Shown: piece by piece, positions 23,641 to 31,648 of the stretch
Layout of the letters: each line of letters begins with the position of its first letter
Numbering within the stretch: position 1 is the first letter of the stretch
Assembly (NCBI GenBank): GCA_023426505.1
Contig: JAFAAP010000207.1
Coordinates: forward strand, 15,723-79,722
Direction: 5' to 3'
Source: Pseudomonadota bacterium
Lineage (GTDB): Bacteria > Pseudomonadota > Alphaproteobacteria > Rhizobiales > Beijerinckiaceae
DNA: 64,000 nt
Position numbers and translations under genes: made by a program
The notes under the pieces: generated by a model
Told to the model about the DNA's origin: nothing
The model's input: only the letters and a program-made list of their open reading frames with translations
Database searches by the model: none

Positions 23641-24321
23641 TCATGCCTCGTGGGTCGCGGAGCGCTGCCGCAGCAGATAGCCCGCCCCGAGAACCGCTGC
23701 CGCCGCCACGACCGCCACCGGAATCTCGGCCCGGTGAGCCAGTTCCTCTCCAAGCCTCCCAACCAGCCAGGGATCGGACACGATCATGTCGCCGGCCACC
23801 CATCCCAGGAGGGCGGCGCCGGCCCAGATCAGGATGGGAGCCCGGTCCAGCAGCGCCATGATGAGCGCGGCCCCAGCCACGATCAGCGGGATCGAGATCG
23901 CCAGCCCCAGCACGAGGAGCAGGGTCGAGTCCTTCGCCACCGCCGCGATGGCGAGCACGTTGTCGAGGCTCATGACCGCATCGGCCACGGCGATCGTCCA
24001 GACCGCGTGCCAGAGACGGTCGGTCTGCTTGACCTCTCCTTCCTCGTCGTCGCCCGTAAGGAGCTGGACGGCGATCCAGAGGAGGAGCAGCCCGCCAATG
24101 ACCTTGAGGAATGGCGTCGCCAGGAGGGCGGCCACCAGGACCGTGAAGACGATGCGCAGGCCGACCGCGACGCCGGCTCCGAGGACCATGCCGGTCCGGC
24201 GCTTGTCCTGGGGGAGCCCCCTGCACGCGAGGGCGATGACCACAGCGTTGTCGCCGGAGAGGATGACGTTGATCCAGATGATCCCGAGGATCTTGATGAG
24301 TTGGGGAACGAGAGCTTCCAT
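23641..24321 (-). CDS. TerC-family integral membrane protein (YjbE-like, probable metal ion exporter)
   Basis: The 226-residue protein starts MEALVPQLIKILGIIWINVI at 24321. Upstream open sequence in this frame has no membrane character. It has about seven membrane segments and two family motifs carrying acidic residues within helices: NVILSGDNAVVIALAC near residue 18 and DAVMSLDNVLAIAAVA near residue 113. TerC proteins of this group are linked to manganese or calcium export and, in some hosts, tellurite resistance. I looked for the yybP-ykoY manganese riboswitch that often precedes such genes and saw no match in the leader. Confidence 0.88.
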   Translation of the reverse strand: MEALVPQLIKILGIIWINVILSGDNAVVIALACRGLPQDKRRTGMVLGAGVAVGLRIVFTVLVAALLATPFLKVIGGLLLLWIAVQLLTGDDEEGEVKQTDRLWHAVWTIAVADAVMSLDNVLAIAAVAKDSTLLLVLGLAISIPLIVAGAALIMALLDRAPILIWAGAALLGWVAGDMIVSDPWLVGRLGEELAHRAEIPVAVVAAAAVLGAGYLLRQRSATHEA

Positions 24322-24946
24322 GACGATGTTTCGATTGGCGGCCGGTCCGAGCCGCATTCCGGGCAGCCGCATCAAGGGCGGCTGAGGCATCGGAAGGCTC
24401 GACGACGCGGATATGTTCGTGGGACAGGCGAGGCGCGCCACGGCTGACGGTGGCATGGGTCCCGCGGCGCCGCGACGGCAGCCCGGCCGGGACGATTCAG
24501 GCGAGAGGCGGCCCTGTCGCGCGCCGGGCGCCGGAGGCGTTCTGGCGCGGCGGCGCCACGACCCCATGCCAATCCGCCCGCATATGGACCGCGAGACGGT
24601 GCAGCGCCGGGAAAGCGCTCGGCAGTGCGGCATCTCCTGGGTCGCCCCCGACCTGCTCCCATCCGGCCGATCCAGGCTCCTCGTCGGCCTCTCCCGCATC
24701 GGCGCATGGGAGCAGGTCGGCGAGCTGAAGCGGGAACGGCTCCTGCGGATCCGACAGCGTCGCGACCGGCAGCAGCGCCAGGAGGAGCACTCCCAGGAAG
24801 GCCTGAACGAGACCGAGGTAAACGCGCGGGTAGGCCAACGCTCCATCCAGCTGGGCTAGGGGTGCTTGGGGCAAAGAGAGATCACATCCGTACCGGATCG
24901 GGTCCCCAGGGGCAACCTTTCGGGCCCGACGCCCGGGCGCCGGCGG
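24322..24946. other. Gene-poor region between terC and the EamA transporter gene
   Basis: These 625 bases contain only overlapping, mutually exclusive GC-driven frames on both strands. The best of them, minus strand 24497-24874, begins inside the tRNA relic with a hydrophobic N-terminus but lacks a ribosome site and a recognisable domain. The one clear element is the partial tRNA-Arg copy at 24837-24870. The terC promoter should also be here. Confidence 0.5.
24837..24870 (-). pseudogene. Relic 5' half of tRNA-Arg(CCG)
   Basis: Reading minus, GCACCCCTAGCCCAGCTGGA continues TGGAGCGTTG. It matches the first 30 bases of the intact tRNA-Arg at 23346 except at three positions, and even a few 5' flanking bases are similar. 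Similarity stops in the anticodon stem, so only the acceptor 5' strand, the D arm and the stem start remain. Orientation is the same as the intact gene, about 1.5 kb away. Confidence 0.75.
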
Positions 24947-25900
24947 TCAGCCCCGTCCTCCCGCTCGCCTCTGCTCCATCGCTCGCACCCGCTCGCGATA
25001 GGCGGTGTAGAGGCCGCTCGCGGCGATCACGGACGCGCCCAGCGCCGTCCAGACGTCCGGCAGCGATCCGAACGTGAGATATCCGAGCACGGTCGCCCAG
25101 AGGAGCTGGACGTAGGAGTATGGAGCGATAGCGGACGCATTGGCATAGCGATAGGCCAGGATCACCAGCCAGTGGCCGGCCGTGGACAGGATGCCGATGC
25201 AGAGGCCGAGAGCGATTTCCTGCCCGCTGGGCGTCCTCCAGGCGAACGGCAGGGCGAGGGTCAGCACGGCGAACCCGACGAAGGCCGAGTAGACCAGGGT
25301 CGTGAGCGGGTGGTCGCCTCCGCTCATCTTGCGCGTGAACACGGCGGCGGCCGCCCAGCTCGTCGCGCCGAGGAGCGGCAGGAGCGCCGCCGCCTCGAAG
25401 GCGCTGGTGCCGGGACGGATGACGATGACGACACCCACGAGGCCCACGAAGGCGGCGCTCCAGCGTCGCCAGCCCACCGTCTCGCTCAGGAACAGCACCG
25501 ACAGGGCCATGATCAGGATCGGCGAGATGAAGTAGATCGCCGTCGCGTCAGCGACGGCGAGGTAGGGCAGCCCCGCCGTGAAGAAGATGGAGGAGCCCAC
25601 CATCCCGAGGCCCCGCAGCACCTGAAGACCGGGGCGGTGGGAGCGCAGGAGCGAGCCGCCGCCGTTCATCATCAGCACGGGAATGACCATGAGGGTGAAC
25701 GTGGCGTAGCGCAGCCAGGCGACCTCGACCGGCGGAAGCGAGCCCGCCAGCACCTTGGTGATCACGTCCGAGATGGAGAAGAACACGGTCGACCCGACCA
25801 TCAACAGCGTCCCGCGGAGCTGGGACTGGAGCGGCAGGGCGTGCGTCTGCGGCCCGGCGGCAGCCGGCGCGGAAGCCTTCGAGGCAATGGAGCTGGTCAT
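24947..25900 (-). CDS. EamA/DMT-superfamily transporter
   Basis: Starting at MTSSIASKAS (25900) the protein has 317 residues and ten predicted membrane helices in two homologous EamA halves. The first half opens GTLLMVGSTVFFSISDVITK and the second GATSWAAAAVFTRKMSG. A methionine 75 bases upstream is in frame, but the sequence between is an apparent hairpin leader, so the downstream start is preferred. Such drug/metabolite transporters usually export amino acids or small metabolites; the substrate is unknown. It is divergent from an MFS gene. Confidence 0.85.
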   Translation of the reverse strand: MTSSIASKASAPAAAGPQTHALPLQSQLRGTLLMVGSTVFFSISDVITKVLAGSLPPVEVAWLRYATFTLMVIPVLMMNGGGSLLRSHRPGLQVLRGLGMVGSSIFFTAGLPYLAVADATAIYFISPILIMALSVLFLSETVGWRRWSAAFVGLVGVVIVIRPGTSAFEAAALLPLLGATSWAAAAVFTRKMSGGDHPLTTLVYSAFVGFAVLTLALPFAWRTPSGQEIALGLCIGILSTAGHWLVILAYRYANASAIAPYSYVQLLWATVLGYLTFGSLPDVWTALGASVIAASGLYTAYRERVRAMEQRRAGGRG

Positions 25901-25913
25901 TATCGATGTCGCG

Positions 25914-25949
25914 CAAAAAGCAAGCCCGGTCGCCGGGCGAGCGGGCTTG
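25914..25949 (-). terminator. Terminator-like hairpin in the EamA leader (possible attenuator)
   Basis: On the minus strand, perfect 8-bp arms CAAGCCCG and CGGGCTTG flank a 13-base loop that can itself pair. They are followed by CTTTTTGCG, the form of an intrinsic terminator. The hairpin ends only 14 bases before the chosen EamA start and has no gene upstream to terminate. It may therefore act as a conditional leader terminator or mask the ribosome site. Confidence 0.55.
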
Positions 25950-26118
25950 GAGGCAATAGGCCCGGCCATTAAGGGCCCGTTCGGGCCGGAGGAGAAGCGC
26001 AAAGGCGGCACCCGCTCCATGTCTCCAGGGAATGGATCAACCGCCTGGCCCGCCCCGACACGCGTTCCCAACGGCCCCGATCGCGTTAAAGGTGCGGCAC
26101 CACCCCGTCTCCACTGAC

Positions 26119-26139
26119 GTGAGCGCATGCGTCGCTCAC
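26119..26139. promoter_or_regulatory. Inverted repeat, candidate operator for the MFS gene
   Basis: Perfect 7-bp arms GTGAGCG and CGCTCAC are separated by CATGCGT. The repeat lies 26 bases upstream of the MFS start in the divergent EamA/MFS intergenic region. Its size and position suit a dimeric repressor, but no regulator gene is adjacent. Confidence 0.4.
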
Positions 26140-26165
26140 GGCCCCATCGGAGGACCGCCCGCTCC

Positions 26166-27362
26166 ATGCAGGAAGAACCGAAGCGCCTCGAGAGCGGAAC
26201 GCCCGCCTTCCGGCGGCTGAACCTGGCCCTCTTCGCCGCGGGCTTCGCGACCTTCGCGATCCTCTATTGCGTGCAGCCGCTGCTTCCCATCTTCTCGCAG
26301 GAATTCCACGTCAGCCCGGCGGCCAGCAGCCTGTCCCTGTCCCTCACCACGGGACTGCTCGCCGTCGCCATGCTGGTCACCGGCACCCTGTCGGAGGTCT
26401 GGGGTCGCAAGCCGATCATGGTCGCCTCGCTCGTGTCCTCGGCCGCGCTGACGATCCTGTCGGCCGCGGCCCCAAACTGGCCGGTCCTTCTCGTCGCCCG
26501 CGTGCTGATGGGCGTCACCCTCAGCGGGCTTCCGGCCGTGGCCATGGCCTATGTGAGCGAGGAGGTGCATCCCAAATCCATCGGGCTGGCCATGGGCCTC
26601 TTCATCGGCGGCAACGCGATCGGCGGCATGGCCGGACGGCTCGTGACCGGCGCGCTCACCGATCTCGGCTCCTGGCGGCTCGCGGTCGGGACGATCGGCG
26701 TACTCGGGCTGATCGCCGCGATCCTGGCTTGGCGCAGCCTTCCGAACTCGGTCCATTTCATTCCGCGCCGCGCCCATCCGGCCGAGCTCGCGCGGTCCTT
26801 CGCCGACCACCTGCGCGACCGTGGCCTGTTGGCGCTGTATGCCGAGGCCTTCCTGCTCATGGGCGCCTTCGTGACGCTCTACAACTACCTCGGCTACCGC
26901 CTGATCGAGCCGCCTTATGCCCTGAGCCACACGGCCATCGGGGCGATCTTCGTCATCTACCTGATCGGGACCGCCAGCGCGACCTGGGTCGGCAATCTCG
27001 CAGGTCGGCTCGGACGACCGCGGGTCTTCTGGATCATGGTCGCCGTCACCCTCGTGGGCGCCCTTCTGACCCTCTTCGACCCGCTCGTGCTGATCCTCGC
27101 CGGGATGGTGGTCGTCACGTTCGGGTTCTTCGCCGCCCATTCGGTCGCCAGCAGCTGGGTGGGCTCCCGGGCGCGCACCGCCAAGGCCCAGGCCTCCGCC
27201 CTCTATCTCTTCTGCTACTACCTCGGCTCGAGCGCCATCGGGACCCTCGGCGGGGTCTTCTGGGCCCGGTCCGGCTGGTGGGGCGTCGTGGGCCTCGTCA
27301 CCGTCCTGCTCTCGGGTGCGCTTCTGATCGGCCTGAAACTGGCCGCTCGCCCGGCGGAATAA
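26166..27362 (+). CDS. MFS transporter, YnfM-like
   Basis: The ATG at 26166 follows GGAGGA by 11 bases, giving 398 residues. Twelve membrane segments are visible. The opening LALFAAGFATFAILYCVQPL closely recalls E. coli YnfM, and the MFS loop motif after helix 2 appears as GTLSEVWGRKP near residue 75. YnfM relatives are proton-driven effluxers of sugars or drugs, but the substrate here is unknown. It has its own promoter region shared divergently with the EamA gene. Confidence 0.87.
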   Translation: MQEEPKRLESGTPAFRRLNLALFAAGFATFAILYCVQPLLPIFSQEFHVSPAASSLSLSLTTGLLAVAMLVTGTLSEVWGRKPIMVASLVSSAALTILSAAAPNWPVLLVARVLMGVTLSGLPAVAMAYVSEEVHPKSIGLAMGLFIGGNAIGGMAGRLVTGALTDLGSWRLAVGTIGVLGLIAAILAWRSLPNSVHFIPRRAHPAELARSFADHLRDRGLLALYAEAFLLMGAFVTLYNYLGYRLIEPPYALSHTAIGAIFVIYLIGTASATWVGNLAGRLGRPRVFWIMVAVTLVGALLTLFDPLVLILAGMVVVTFGFFAAHSVASSWVGSRARTAKAQASALYLFCYYLGSSAIGTLGGVFWARSGWWGVVGLVTVLLSGALLIGLKLAARPAE

Positions 27363-27396
27363 GGCCAGGACACTGGTGAACGGATGCGCGGCCTCG

Positions 27397-27666
27397 TCAT
27401 TCGCGCTCAGGCTGGCTCGATTTCGGTTGCACGATGATTGCGCCAGCGTTGGGGTGCCGATTGTCCACCTGTGCTCCCTGGCGGACACCATCACCTTTCA
27501 TCCGCCCATCGAACAGGAACGACTGCGTTCCCTTTGGACCGGCAGCAGAATGCGTTCCACTGCTGCTCGGTGCAGCTGGAGCATGTGATCGACCAGACGG
27601 ACCCTCTTGGGCGTCGGCGGTGGTCGCAGCCAGTACCAACGCACACGCAATCGCCAGTCTCGACAT
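27397..27666 (-). CDS. Small secreted protein of unknown function
   Basis: The ATG at 27666 follows GAGGAA by nine bases and gives 89 residues starting MSRLAIACALVLAATTADAQ, a clean signal peptide with an A-x-A-like cleavage site. The mature part is low-complexity, rich in Ser, Gly and Pro, with SFLFDGRMKGDGVRQGAQVD. I recognise no domain. It is convergent with the MFS gene. Signal peptide plus ribosome site make it credible as a periplasmic protein, but several overlapping frames exist here. Confidence 0.5.
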   Translation of the reverse strand: MSRLAIACALVLAATTADAQEGPSGRSHAPAAPSSSGTHSAAGPKGTQSFLFDGRMKGDGVRQGAQVDNRHPNAGAIIVQPKSSQPERE

Positions 27667-28008
27667 GGCAGGCATTTCCTCTTCCCGCGGGATCGGTTTC
27701 GGCAACCATGGGGGAGTAACCGGGCACCAGGATGGCAGCCGCCGGAACAGCCGCGGTCGCGTTTCAGGAGCCACTCGCCCAGGAGTGCCGGCGCCTCTCC
27801 GTTCCGCCCCCTGCAGGTTTTCTCCGCCAGTAATTCGCTACAGCCGAGGCTATATCCACGTTCATGCCTCATTCACGTCCAATATTTTCGGCGTTTCTGA
27901 GCGATGTTCTTTTGCCGCACAGCCAATAAGGAACTTTCTTCAAAGTCTTATTCTCGCCTCATTAAACCCTAAACAGGCCGCCCTTGCATAAGAACAAGGG
28001 AATGCAAC
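27667..28008. other. Intergenic region upstream of the RlpA-like gene
   Basis: These 342 bases separate the divergent small secreted protein and the RlpA-like gene. The first half is GC-rich; the last 150 bases are clearly more AT-rich and probably carry the rlpA promoter. I see no assured -35/-10 pair and no additional gene. Confidence 0.45.
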
Positions 28009-28398
28009 GTGGATCAACGCAATAAAACGCTCGCGCTTGCGGGCCTATTCGTCACGGCCATGGCAACTTTGTCTCCGAGCATTGCGAGTGCCGAGTCATC
28101 GAAGTCTTCAGGATCGACGATCCAGAGCGGCAAAGCCTCCTGGTATGGACCGGGATTTCACGGGAGGCGCACCGCGAGCGGCGAGCGCTTCGACACAAAC
28201 GAGCTGACGGCGGCCCACCGCACCCTGCCCTTCGGCACCCGGGTCCGCGTCGTGAACAAGAAGACCGGCCAGTCGGTCGTGGTGCGCATCAACGACCGCG
28301 GTCCCTATGCTCACGGCCGGGTCATCGACCTCTCCCGCGCCTCGGCGCAGGCGATCGGCATCTCCGGCGTCGGCTCCGTCGAGCTGGCGCAGCTTTAA
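28009..28398 (+). CDS. rlpA: Septal ring lytic transglycosylase RlpA family protein
   Basis: The 129-residue product uses a GTG start at 28009, eight bases after AAGGG. An N-terminal signal peptide ends near SIASAES. A double-psi beta-barrel follows with the RlpA signatures GKASWYGPGFHGRRTASGE, AAHRTLPFGTRVRVVN and VRINDRGPY, the last holding the catalytic Asp region. RlpA cleaves denuded septal peptidoglycan. This is the short form with no SPOR domain. It faces the minCDE cluster, with two secreted or anchored proteins between. Confidence 0.88.
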   Translation: MDQRNKTLALAGLFVTAMATLSPSIASAESSKSSGSTIQSGKASWYGPGFHGRRTASGERFDTNELTAAHRTLPFGTRVRVVNKKTGQSVVVRINDRGPYAHGRVIDLSRASAQAIGISGVGSVELAQL

Positions 28399-28479
28399 GC
28401 CTCACGCGGGAACCCGAGGCGACGCCTGCCGCTTCTTCCCCCGGTCCTCTCTCCTCGAAAGAGGGAGGCTTTGGAGGAT

Positions 28480-29313
28480 ATGATGCGGTCCCGGTGGTAT
28501 CTTAGATCATCCCATGCAGCACTCCTCCTGCTCCTGATCGGGAGCGGGGGAGCGGCCCATGCACAGGGCGGCAGGGTCTGGGTCGACCCGCCGGCCAACC
28601 TGAATGCGCCCGCAAAGCCTGCGGAACCCCCGGCGGTGCCGGCAGCACCATCCGCCCCGCCTCAAGCCGTCCCGCAGGCGCCGCAGCAGCAGGCCGCCCC
28701 CACGCCCCAGCCGGCGGAACCGGCCGTACGCTCGGCCCAGCCCGAACGAGTCTCCCCTGCTCCGCAGCCCCCGGCGCAATCGGCAGAGACACCCAAAACT
28801 TCTCCGCCGGCGGCTCCTCCTGCGCCTGCGCCGACGGTCGCGCAGCCGCGGCACGAGCCCGAGAGCCAACTCGCCGCAAGCGAGCGGACGGCCAGGGACC
28901 TCGCGGTCCGGTATCTCGCGTCATGGTCGGAGCCGAATCAGGAAGCCCTGTCGGAGGCCGGCGACTTCTACGGCGACCGGGTCGTGTTTCACGGGCGCAC
29001 GATCAGCGCACGCCGACTCGTCCGGGAAAAAAGCCGCTTCGCTCGCCGCTGGCCCGAGCGGAACTATCGCCCTCAAGAGAACACAATGAAGGTGGCCTGT
29101 GAGCCGACAGGCTTGGTCTGCACGGTGCACACCATGTTCGATTTCATGGCCGCCAATCCGAGACGCGGCAGGCGGACGGAAGGCGTCGGAGCGCTCCAGC
29201 TGGTGGTGAGCTTCGCGAGCAATCAACCCATCATCACGGCCGAGAACAGCGTGGTCCTGAACCAGGGCCGCGACAGGCGAAATCTTGCACAGGAGGGCTC
29301 GTCCCATGATTGA
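28480..29313 (+). CDS. Secreted proline-rich protein with C-terminal NTF2-like domain (unknown function)
   Basis: A start at 28480 (or the adjacent ATG at 28483) follows GAGGGAGG and GGAGG, giving 277 residues. A signal peptide ends near GGAAHAQ. Residues about 35-135 are Pro/Ala/Gln-rich and look like a periplasmic linker. Residues about 140-270 form a compact domain (TARDLAVRYLASWSEPNQEA, FHGRTISARRLVREKSRFARR) resembling an SnoaL/NTF2-type fold with two cysteines. Its stop overlaps the next start by eight bases. I cannot assign a function; cell-envelope scaffolding is a guess from context. Confidence 0.75.
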   Translation: MMRSRWYLRSSHAALLLLLIGSGGAAHAQGGRVWVDPPANLNAPAKPAEPPAVPAAPSAPPQAVPQAPQQQAAPTPQPAEPAVRSAQPERVSPAPQPPAQSAETPKTSPPAAPPAPAPTVAQPRHEPESQLAASERTARDLAVRYLASWSEPNQEALSEAGDFYGDRVVFHGRTISARRLVREKSRFARRWPERNYRPQENTMKVACEPTGLVCTVHTMFDFMAANPRRGRRTEGVGALQLVVSFASNQPIITAENSVVLNQGRDRRNLAQEGSSHD

Positions 29314-30484
29314 TCCCGAACGTTCCACCCAGCATCCGGGAGGGCGCGCGGACAATCCTGCAGCCTCGTCGGACAAGACCTGGACGTCGGCCCGGGAGCG
29401 GGTGCGCGAGATCATCCGCGCCGAGGTCGAGCGCTTCCACCCGACGGACGACGCTCGCTATCCCCTGGAACTCATCGTCGAATCCTCGATCCGCTACAGG
29501 GAGGCCGAGGGCGGGCTTGCGATCACCGTCGTCGACGATGCCGGACAGCCCCGAACCCACACGAAGGACGGGCATAGCACGGCCTTCACCATCAGGGATC
29601 TGCTGGAAGAGATCCGGCGGACGCGTCCGATGCTGTTCGAGCAGGCTCATGCGGCTGCGAGCGGCGCGGCTGCGGATCGGCCCGAACCCCACCGGCGCGA
29701 TTGGCTCGACCTGGGTGCCACAGAGGAGGCCGCGCACGCCGAAAGCCCGAAGGCAGCCACGGCGACGTCGGCGCGGCCGGGCCATCTGCGCCGCCTGCGC
29801 AGGGGCAAGATGCGCCTTCACCTGTGGACGCGCGCCGCCCGGCGCCGCTGGGTCGAGCCGGCGATCAGGACCGGAGCCGCGAAGCTGCAGGCCGCCCGGG
29901 TGGACCTGCCGAAGAATCTCGAGCCGCTGCCGGACCTGTTCGGAAGGGACCGGGCTCCGTCCGCGGGGCGCGGCCTCGCCGTCGGGGCTGCGGCGCTCGC
30001 CGCCCTCATCGGCATCGGCGCGTTCTTCGTCGTCGGGAGGGATCGGCCGACCGAAACCATGAATGCCGGAAGCCAGGTCGTGGAGCCGACGTCGACGGGG
30101 ACGGTGTCGGCCGCGCAAGGCCCGAGCGAGACCGCCGCCGTCGCGCCTTCCACCGGTGGCCGCGTCCTGCGCGGGGTGCCGGACGTGATCGACACCGCGA
30201 CCCTGTCGCTCGACGGCGAGGTCGTGCGCCTGTTCGGCGTCGAATGGGCCCCGGGCGGCGGCAAGCCCGACGACCTGACCCAGTATCTGCGGGGGCGGGA
30301 GATCACCTGCGAGCAGGTGAAGACGGGCGAGAGCTATCGCTGCCAGGTCGACGGGCAGGACCTGTCGCGGGTGGTGCTGTTCAACGGCGGCGGCAAGACC
30401 ACCGCCGAGGCGACCCCTGAGCTGAAGGTCACCGAGGAGAAGGCGCGGGCCGCGCAGACCGGCGTATGGGCCCGGCAGCCCTGA
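29306..30484 (+). CDS. Membrane-anchored protein with C-terminal SNase-like domain (active site apparently degraded)
   Basis: MIDPERSTQH at 29306 follows AGGAGGG by eight bases, giving 392 residues. Residues about 30-110 form an uncharacterised domain (ARERVREIIRAEVERFHP). A basic region follows, then one membrane helix near residues 225-248 (GLAVGAAALAALIGIGAFFV), and a C-terminal OB-fold like staphylococcal nuclease at about 285-390. The SNase arginine positions survive in VVRLFGV and SYRCQV. The usual metal Asp (VDGDT) is replaced in VIDTATLSL, and the catalytic Glu after DAP is absent (EWAPGGG). A binding rather than nuclease role is likely. Confidence 0.75.
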   Translation: MIDPERSTQHPGGRADNPAASSDKTWTSARERVREIIRAEVERFHPTDDARYPLELIVESSIRYREAEGGLAITVVDDAGQPRTHTKDGHSTAFTIRDLLEEIRRTRPMLFEQAHAAASGAAADRPEPHRRDWLDLGATEEAAHAESPKAATATSARPGHLRRLRRGKMRLHLWTRAARRRWVEPAIRTGAAKLQAARVDLPKNLEPLPDLFGRDRAPSAGRGLAVGAAALAALIGIGAFFVVGRDRPTETMNAGSQVVEPTSTGTVSAAQGPSETAAVAPSTGGRVLRGVPDVIDTATLSLDGEVVRLFGVEWAPGGGKPDDLTQYLRGREITCEQVKTGESYRCQVDGQDLSRVVLFNGGGKTTAEATPELKVTEEKARAAQTGVWARQP

Positions 30485-30497
30485 GTCCGAAACGACC

Positions 30498-30528
30498 TGA
30501 GCCGGCGTGCAGAAAAGCCGCCGGCTCA
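30498..30528. terminator. Hairpin between convergent SNase-like and minE genes
   Basis: Perfect 10-bp arms TGAGCCGGCG and CGCCGGCTCA flank an 11-base loop, between two convergent stop codons. No T-run follows on either strand, so intrinsic termination would be weak. It may act mainly as an RNA 3'-end stabiliser. Confidence 0.4.
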
Positions 30529-30553
30529 GATGATTGCGTTGTGCCCTGAACGA

Positions 30554-30817
30554 TCAGACGCGGACGACCTCCGGCCCCGGAAGCTCGACCTCGATCTCGA
30601 GGGTCGAGAGATCGGCGCCGCGGTTCATCTTCACCTGAACGTTGTCGCGCTCGATGCTCAGATGCTTGCCGACGACCGCGAGGATCTCCTCCCGCAGCTG
30701 GGCAAGGAGGTCGGATTTGCCTCCGACGATGCCGCGCTCGTGCGCCAGAAGGATCTGGAGCCGCTCGCGGGCGACTGGCGCGGATGTGCGCCGGTTGAAG
30801 AAACTCATCAGGTTCAT
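30554..30817 (-). CDS. minE: Cell division topological specificity factor MinE
   Basis: The 87-residue protein starts [20 protein letters not shown] at 30817, its ATG overlapping the minD stop (ATGA). The N-terminal amphipathic membrane-targeting stretch, the anti-MinCD helix ([14 protein letters not shown]) and the C-terminal dimerisation part ending [10 protein letters not shown] match the family. It stimulates the MinD ATPase at the membrane and drives Min oscillation, keeping the Z-ring at mid-cell. It is the last gene of minCDE. Confidence 0.96.
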   Translation of the reverse strand: MNLMSFFNRRTSAPVARERLQILLAHERGIVGGKSDLLAQLREEILAVVGKHLSIERDNVQVKMNRGADLSTLEIEVELPGPEVVRV

Positions 30818-31629
30818 GCGGCCCTCCGTCCGAACAGCTTGCCGAACAGGCCCTTCTTGTCGGAGGGGATCATCATCTCGACGCTCTCGCCCTTGAGCCG
30901 GCGGACCGCGTCGAAATAGGCACGGGCCGGACCGCTGTTCGGGTTGTTGAGAGTGACGGGCGATCCCACGTTCGACGCGCGCAGGACCTCTTCGCTCTCC
31001 GGGATGATGCCGAGGAGCGGAATGGAGAGGATCTCCAGCACGTCTTCCTTCTTGAGCATCTCGCCGCGCTCGGCGCGGGCCTGATCGTAGCGGGTGAGGA
31101 GCAGATGCTTCTCGATGCGCTCGCCCTTCTCGGCCTTCTCGGTCTTCGAATCGAGCAGGCCGATGATGCGGTCGGAGTCGCGGACCGAGGAGACCTCCGG
31201 GTTGGTGACGACCACCGCGACGTCCGCGTGGCGCATGGCCAGCGTCGCGCCGCGCTCGATGCCGGCCGGGCTGTCGCACACGATCCAGTCGAACTTCTCG
31301 CGCAGGTCGTTGAGCACGCGGGCGACGCCTTCCTCGGTCAGCGCGTCCTTGTCGCGGGTCTGCGACGCCGGCAGGAGCGAGAGGTTCTCGAGGCGCTTGT
31401 CGCGGATGAGGGCCTGGCTGAGCTTCGCGTCGCCCTGCACCACGTTGATGAGGTCAAACACGACGCGCCGTTCGGCACCCATCACGAGGTCCAGGTTGCG
31501 GAGGCCGACGTCGAAGTCGATGACGCAGACCTTGTCGCCGCCCTGGGCAAGAGCACCGCCCAAGGCCGCGGTCGAGGTCGTCTTTCCAACGCCGCCTTTG
31601 CCAGATGTTACGACCAAGACTTTGGCCAT
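30814..31629 (-). CDS. minD: Septum site-determining ATPase MinD
   Basis: The 271-residue protein has the deviant Walker A motif [10 protein letters not shown] at residues 9-18, the switch region [13 protein letters not shown] near residue 40 and the D-S-P-A-G-I-E motif near residue 120. It ends in the amphipathic membrane-targeting helix [14 protein letters not shown]. It dimerises with ATP on the inner membrane, recruits MinC and is released by MinE. It lies 19 bases after minC and overlaps minE. Confidence 0.97.
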   Translation of the reverse strand: MAKVLVVTSGKGGVGKTTSTAALGGALAQGGDKVCVIDFDVGLRNLDLVMGAERRVVFDLINVVQGDAKLSQALIRDKRLENLSLLPASQTRDKDALTEEGVARVLNDLREKFDWIVCDSPAGIERGATLAMRHADVAVVVTNPEVSSVRDSDRIIGLLDSKTEKAEKGERIEKHLLLTRYDQARAERGEMLKKEDVLEILSIPLLGIIPESEEVLRASNVGSPVTLNNPNSGPARAYFDAVRRLKGESVEMMIPSDKKGLFGKLFGRRAA

Positions 31630-31648
31630 TGCTGTCTCTCTTTCTGTC

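Noticed and set aside
24322..24500. A yybP-ykoY manganese riboswitch in front of terC
   Set aside because: TerC-family genes often carry it, so I looked for its conserved core in the leader and did not find it.
24497..24874. A 125-codon minus-strand frame upstream of terC with a hydrophobic N-terminus
   Set aside because: Its start lies inside the tRNA relic, it has no ribosome site and the C-terminal half is low-complexity. It overlaps equally open frames on the other strand.
25950..26126. A SAM-II-like riboswitch in the EamA leader
   Set aside because: A short GTGGTG and GTTAA resemblance exists but the pseudoknot-forming segments do not line up, so only the terminator-like hairpin is reported.
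27434..27991. Several overlapping plus-strand frames between the MFS and RlpA-like genes
   Set aside because: None has a signal peptide, domain or ribosome site. The minus-strand secreted protein at 27397-27666 explains the first part better.
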